Assembly (NCBI GenBank): GCA_013400975.1
Contig: WBMZ01011608.1
Coordinates: 1 to 64,000 of the forward strand
Source: Atrichornis clamosus
Lineage: Eukaryota > Chordata > Aves > Passeriformes > Menuridae
DNA length: 64,000 nucleotides
Direction of reading: 5' to 3'
The position numbers were made by a program, and so were the translations under genes. The notes below the pieces were generated by a model. That model was not told the origin of the DNA, ran no database searches, and was given only the letters and a program-made list of their open reading frames with translations. Below, piece after piece: positions 58,338 through 64,000 of the stretch (within the stretch, counting starts at the first letter, position 1; every line of letters begins with the position of its first letter).

Positions 58338-61166
58338 GTAAAGACAGCATTATTGAATTTCAAGTTAGTGGAGAGAACAGTATTTCACTCATTCTATACC
58401 TGAACAGTGAAATTTCCTTAACCAAAAGGCACTGTTGACAGTGTAAGATAAAAGATTTGCTTAAGAAAAAAAAACCCCTAAGACCTCTCTAGTCAAAGAC
58501 AAGCCAATTGAAACACTAGATTTGACATATCCCATCACAGCAATCCATCAATAATGGTATCTCCTTTCAGCATAAACTGTGCCTGATGTGACACATAATA
58601 CCGGGCAAAGACAGGTTTCAGCCTGAACCTTGCCAATAAAACTACACAATACACGGGACAGTGCGTAGTGCAGAGAAAGTTTAGTTTCCTTCCTCGACCT
58701 GGGGGACAACTGTCTGGATTCCAAGCTTACTACTTTATGTTTCAATATGAAAGATAGTACCTGTTCTACTGCCCGCAAAAATCAGTCACGGCTTCAGATT
58801 TAAATGGTCATAGCAGTAAAAGACATTCTCTTGAATGTTAAAAACATTGCAACACAAACAAATATTTTCTACCACACGTTCACACATCCAGACTATACAC
58901 TGTAGTGTTAACCAAAGGAAACATAACTTAGGAAACAAATACTAAGGTGCTTTCAGCTTCCCTTAATAAATAAAAAAATCCCCAAACCCTCATTCTTTGC
59001 AATCTGTTCCTAGATCCAGCTTTAATATTAACTCTTATTGTCATTCTCCAAAACTACAGATTTGTCTTGCTGTAAAGTTTATACAACAAGTTTCCCTGAA
59101 ATTAAAACAAACTGATGAGACTAAGAACACCTGTTCAGTTTTAGAAATACAAATTTACTGCACTGCTACTTCCACAAAGAAAGCATATTTAGTAAGACCC
59201 TTCAAATAAATGAGTTATGGTTGAGTAATGGTGCTGAAGAAACCTGGACAACACACTCTGTACAGGCCACCTGCAAGGAAGTCAGTTTGACCTACAAAAA
59301 TAGCAATGAAACCCCCAGCTTTAATGAGCCCGGTCAGACAACTGACTTCTTCAGTGAGAGCACCATTTCATGCAGTTATTTTCTAAAGAAACATCAACAT
59401 AAAACTCAGTATATTCAACACAGAGAAATGTGAACATAATTAAACTTCAAGAGAAATATTCTACAGAAAAGATCAATTACAGGTTTAAGGCACATCAGGC
59501 ATGAAAAAGTGCAAGTGAGTAGTTTGGGGTTTTATGACATCACATACAACCAGATGTCTGCACAATGTTACAAGTTTTTTATTTCATTAACTCTTGATGA
59601 AAGTGTTAGTAACTCAAGTATTTGACTTGAAACTATTGCATATATATTATCTGATACCCATTAAAATACTGTTCAAGAAACTCAAGAATTTACCCACAGA
59701 AATAAAATAATTTACTTCCATCTCTTGACTAGTCCAAGCACTAAGCAAGCCTGGTCTCACAGGAGATACGGAAAGCAGAGCATCAGCATAACTGGCATCA
59801 GTCACCCTTGTTTATCACTGTGCACAAACTCATTTATTCCATGGGGATCTGCTCCAAAGTATGAGGCTGTACTGGCATTGGGAATTATAACTGTTAAGTC
59901 CATTGACTAGAAATTGTTTGAATACCCAATCTGTGACTGTACCAACTCAGTTACAGACCAAAACTGGGCAGTTTGGTGAGCATTTGCCTCTTCCCAGTTC
60001 TTCAGCACAGACATCTGGTTAAGTAAACCAACATCTGAGGAGCTTTGACTGAAGCACTGCCCTGTTATCAGTGACTGGTGGGGTCAATCCTGTCTCTAAG
60101 ACAGAAGACTGATGCAACCTTTTATCATGTCCAGTTAGCCATCAACTGTGTGAAATCCAAGTCCCTAGTTAGCTTCGAACAAATTCCATCTCAAGGTACC
60201 ATACTAGAAGCTTTACGTTAGTTATCTTTCACTTCCACAACAAAAAGGAGAAAGATCTTTCTTATCATTCCCCCCTTCAAGAGGTGAATTCAAGACATTT
60301 TTAACAACCTCTTGGGCAGTAACCAGAATCAAGTCTACTAAAGTACAGACCATTTCATCAGTCAATCCACAGAAGAAACCAAGTTCTAGCAACAAGCAAC
60401 AGTTACGAGATGAATAGGGAGATGCTTTTTTCAGTTCTGCAAATCTTTAAAAATATAAGGATTTCAAGACTATTATTTTACATAAACAAACCTTCAATCC
60501 AATTTTCCCTAAGGTTAATAGCTGCCTGAACACCACTGTCTAATATAACTTGAGAATCGTCAGAATATCCTACCATGCCTTTTGAACCTGCACCATGAAA
60601 GTGAGGTCTCCTATCACCTCTGAAGCATCTGGACATCTGAGTTTCACCTTGTGTGTTTGCTTTGTATGTGGTGCTGGCAATGTAGGAGGCAACTGAAATA
60701 GATTTAAGAGTTGTATTTCCAGAGCTCCAAATCCAGCAATGTTTTCTGGTAGGTTTATAGATAGAAGTTTCTCACACATTCCCTTCAGCATACAGACAAG
60801 TGACAATAGTAGGACAGACTCTCCAGAAAGCTTCATCTACCAAAGTCCTGGTAAATCCAGGCCTCTTAAGGTAAAAGGTTAGAGGAGCCAGATAAGCCAT
60901 ATCTCATGTAATCTGATATGGCACCTTCCTTTTCCTGCACAGAGGGCTCACACTCAAGAGCTTTTACAGATTAACACAATGAACTAAGGCCATCAACCCA
61001 GATATATACAGCAACTTTCACAGTCCATATAAAATGTTCACCACCAGCAGAGGGGGAAAGGCACTAGAGAGATCAAAGGAAAAATAATGATAGAAACACT
61101 GAGTCCTATTTCCAGAAGTAACACGTCAGTAAATGCACTTTGAAAATACATTTCTATACATAAACT

Positions 61167-61199
61167 TTATATATATACACATTACATATATATATATAA
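61167..61199. repeat. AT dinucleotide tract
   Basis: Imperfect (TA)n interrupted by CACATTAC (TATATATATACACATTAC, then ATATATATATATA). Confidence 0.85.
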
Positions 61200-62864
61200 A
61201 ATCACAATGCTAATGATGCATTTTACAAATATAATCCAGTGGGGAGGAGGGTTTAAAAGTGTTGATTGTAGGCTTTATTTTAACAGTTTATGACTGTATT
61301 TCTTCAATTATGTCTGAACACAGATTATATGTCAGTTTAATCCTATGGACCTAAACCCTGATTTAGAATTTAAATCTTTTTCTTTATACATACTAGCAGA
61401 TTTTCTCAGATTCTCCTAGCAATTGCCATCAGCATAAAGCAGACCGTAATTCAGCAATGTCTGAAGATATTTTATACCTTCACTTAGACAATTTTTTCTT
61501 CGGTATGAGGACAGTTGGAGCAGGGGAGTGGTCAGGGAGGAAAGTATACTATAGACATCCCATTTACTCGGGACAGTTTGTTTCCCGTATGGTTTTAGAC
61601 TTCAGAAGTACAGAATGTAAAACAATAATGCATATAATGACAGCAAATTTCTTAAGTTGTATTAATTTCAAGACATACTTATCAAAAAACTGATTCCCGA
61701 CTGACAGAACATGTGCTTGCAAGTGTTTAAAAAAAACCCAAACCTCATTAAAATAAAAAAGCTGAAAACAAAAGCTAGAGAAACAGGCTTAAAGATTACT
61801 AGCCAGAGACACACAGCTTCATCTTTAGCCTTTCTTCCAAAAGGAAGACTAGGATTCACTGAGAGCTGGACCCCAACTGGACCTGAATTTGCAAAACACA
61901 ACCTGTAGAGTGGCACATACACCTATACCACAGCATAGGAAAGGAAAAAGAGAGACCGGTTCAGCTAAAGGATTATTTCAATAGATGCTTTTCAGAGTAC
62001 CCTATTGGCAAATCCAGTCACACATTCTGCTGGAAAAACTGAGCAGAAAGGGGACATGAGGCAAGGACAGACCAGAGGGGCTGGGAGCGGGTACATGACA
62101 TTCTAGGACAAGAATCAGAGCAAAGAAACCAGCTCCCTTGTCCAAGAGCCAGACCTGAGTTCATGCCCAATTTTTCTTTCCTGGTGCCAAGTCCAAATGG
62201 GAGGACTTTTATGGAGGATACATATTCATCCCTCAGTACAGAAGGAAAAAAGCTTCTCACATTATTCTCTTAATGGCTACTTTAAGTATGTTCATGCAAG
62301 ATGCTGAGAACATAAAATGGGGCTGCTGATGGAAGCCAGTAGGTCTCACCTGTGAAATGCCACCTCACAGAATTACAGTCTATGAATGAGAAACAGCTTT
62401 GGAGAGACACAGGGAAGTCTCATCACACCCACACCCCCTGCTCCCCACTTTCCCCACCTGAAAGGGAGATGATGTCAACACAGAGCATAAGGAGGGGAGG
62501 TCTGCAGGAGTATCTTCAGGAATAGGAAGAGGGATGTGGGAAGCAAGACTGGCAGATGGCAACCGAAGGCAAATGGAGTTTAAGTCTTACAGAGGAAGAG
62601 ATTTTTTAGCAGCTCTAGAGAGGCCCTTGTTATGGAAAGAAAACAGTTAAGACAACAGTCCTCCCTCCTCCCCACTACACTGGTGAAATGCCAGAAGCAC
62701 TTTGCTAAAGTTCACATAAGCATGGGGGAAATGGAACTTCAAACATCTGGAGTATGGAGGTCAGACAGTGCTGCAGAAGCAGCTGGCCCTGCATGCAGGA
62801 GGCGGCTGTCTGCCAGTCAGTGAGTGCAGGCAAGATGTGGGATGGGTCTGTGGCTAAAAGCAAG

Positions 62865-62965
62865 AGCCTGGAAAACGGCAGATTGAAGTTCTATTCCTGG
62901 CTTGCCAGACTTCCTGTGCTACACCAAGCAACGAGCTTTGCTCTTTGGGCTTGGAGCTGTGCACC
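62865..62965 (+). repeat. MIR-like ancient SINE relic (sense)
   Basis: TTCTATTCCTGGCTTGCCAG, ACTTCCTGTGCTACACCAAG and AACGAGCTTTGCTCTTTGGG follow the order of the MIR core ('tcctggctctgccac..cttgctgtgtgacc..gcaagtcacttt..ctctgtgcttc'). Decayed; boundaries approximate. Confidence 0.45.
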
Positions 62966-64000
62966 TGCAGCAGCATCGAGTACGGAGTACAGGTGGGCAC
63001 AGGTACGGGCAGTGCTGCCACAGCTGCCTGCTCTGAGCACAGTGACACACAGCAGCAAAGACAGACCAGATTTCTCTGTTGAACACCTTCCACTGATGTT
63101 TTTAATTGCTAATGAAAATGAACAAGTGAGTTATGGATCATACTTCCTGTGCTTTGGCAAAACCTACTGTCAAGTTTAACCATTTGAGCGAACCAAGTGT
63201 ACATATACTGCAAGAGAAGTACATTGTGAACTTTATTCATCAAAACAAAAAAAACCAACCAAGCCCTCCAATGACCTGTGACACATGTTTATAGGGTGTA
63301 CAGCAAATTTCTGCTGTAAATTCTAGATTACTTTTTTTTTCTTTCAAATGTAACTGCTAGTTCAATACCTTCTTCAAGAGCTTGAGTATAATAAACAGGT
63401 AGAAAAAAATGCACCAGTAATGTAGATCTCTGTGAGAAGACACAGAGAAGGGGAGACAAGGCATTTATCTCCATCTGCCTCCTAAAGTCTATGGCTTTTC
63501 AGTATCCAATGTTGTGAGTGGGAGACAGAGAGAAGTAGCTTCCATGGTGTTATTCCCTGTTCTAACACAAAATCCCTGATCACTCTAGGATGTGGTTTCC
63601 AGTATTTGCAGGAGATTCAGCTGTGGCTGAACCCCACACTCCTCCACTTCACAAGCACAGCAGGACAGGAAGTACAGACCCAGCTCTGCATCAGATCAAA
63701 ACTACAGCACGTGACAAATTAATGATAACCATCCACTTGAGTTTCACACTGTAAGACAAACAGCTTTTCAAATGTCAGTTCTCTTACTGAGCCCTTCCCC
63801 TGACCCACCATCTCCCCTTCACCAAGACAGGATTCCAAAAGAGAACTACAATGACACATTCTCTCTCCTCTAGTGTTCTACACAGTGAACCCAACAGACA
63901 TTTCAATGCTTAACTAACACCAGCTGCTGATTAAAACTAGTCTTAAAAGCAGAAGACACTTCAAAATTGAAGAATTTCAACTGTACAATCCTACTGATGG

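Larger units (their letters stand above)
52489..64000 (-). other. ABI1: ABI1 5' intron (runs off the right edge)
   Basis: 11.5 kb upstream of the TVDIHKEK exon. I looked on - for the preceding conserved exon (ATDKRKALEE ... SSINHISQ) and did not see it, so it lies beyond 64,000. The interval carries two MIR-like relics (52790-52890, 62865-62965), an A23 tract (54793-54815), a CAAAA/CCAAA-rich tract (57080-57185), one CR1 3' end (57870-58337) and an AT dinucleotide tract (61167-61199). Confidence 0.75.

Noticed and set aside
62754..63179. 141-codon open frame on +
   Set aside because: It runs across a MIR-like relic and has no domain or splice evidence.
52489..64000. Search for the preceding ABI1 exon (ATDKRKALEE...NHISQ) on -
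   Set aside because: No matching codon pattern with splice sites was seen; the exon must be right of the window.

Overview
This is vertebrate nuclear DNA, most likely from a bird. It holds two multi-exon protein-coding genes that converge tail to tail. PDSS1 (decaprenyl-diphosphate synthase subunit 1) runs on the + strand and fills about 1-23,000. ABI1 (Abl interactor 1) runs on the - strand and fills about 23,775-64,000. The bird call rests on CR1-type LINE 3' ends (octamer-like GATTCTATG/GTGATTCT ends), compact introns with few repeats, degraded ancient SINE (MIR-like) remnants, and GT-AG introns with protein matches to both vertebrate families. A crocodilian or turtle cannot be fully excluded, because they also carry CR1. 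Nothing prokaryotic, viral or CRISPR-like was seen.

PDSS1 (1-~23,010, +): the window opens inside the GC-rich first coding exon within a CpG-rich block. Eleven exons can be joined with matching splice phases (1-49, 1614-1678, 2551-2674, 3034-3164, 9897-10038, 11212-11323, 11412-11521, 17943-18023, 18205-18318, 21735-21815, 22558-22698), giving 382 visible residues and the natural stop. Both Asp-rich prenyl-transferase motifs are intact. A poly(A) signal lies at 22984-22989.

Gap between the genes (~23,010-23,775): about 0.75 kb with no coding signal, between the two 3' UTRs.

ABI1 (~23,775-64,000, -): ten exons are present, from the one starting TVDIHKEK to the SH3-encoding last exon, giving 411 visible residues. 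They include a 15-nt microexon (WLKAK) and a run of four consecutive exons in the same phase encoding the proline-rich linker. The one or two 5' exons (the N-terminal ~95 residues in the human protein) lie beyond the right edge; 52,489-64,000 is all intron as far as I can see.

The two genes are not functionally linked. PDSS1 makes the ubiquinone side chain in mitochondria, while ABI1 is a subunit of the WAVE actin-regulatory complex. Their tail-to-tail neighbourhood matches what I know of human chromosome 10p12. Introns hold four CR1 copies, three MIR-like relics, simple repeats and several stretches that look like conserved non-coding elements (inferred from composition and motif content only). 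I did not find a convincing undescribed system. The most useful non-obvious items are the short PDSS1 exon at 1614-1678, the ABI1 microexon, the frame-preserving cassette architecture of ABI1, and a 23-bp exact duplication between two PDSS1 introns.
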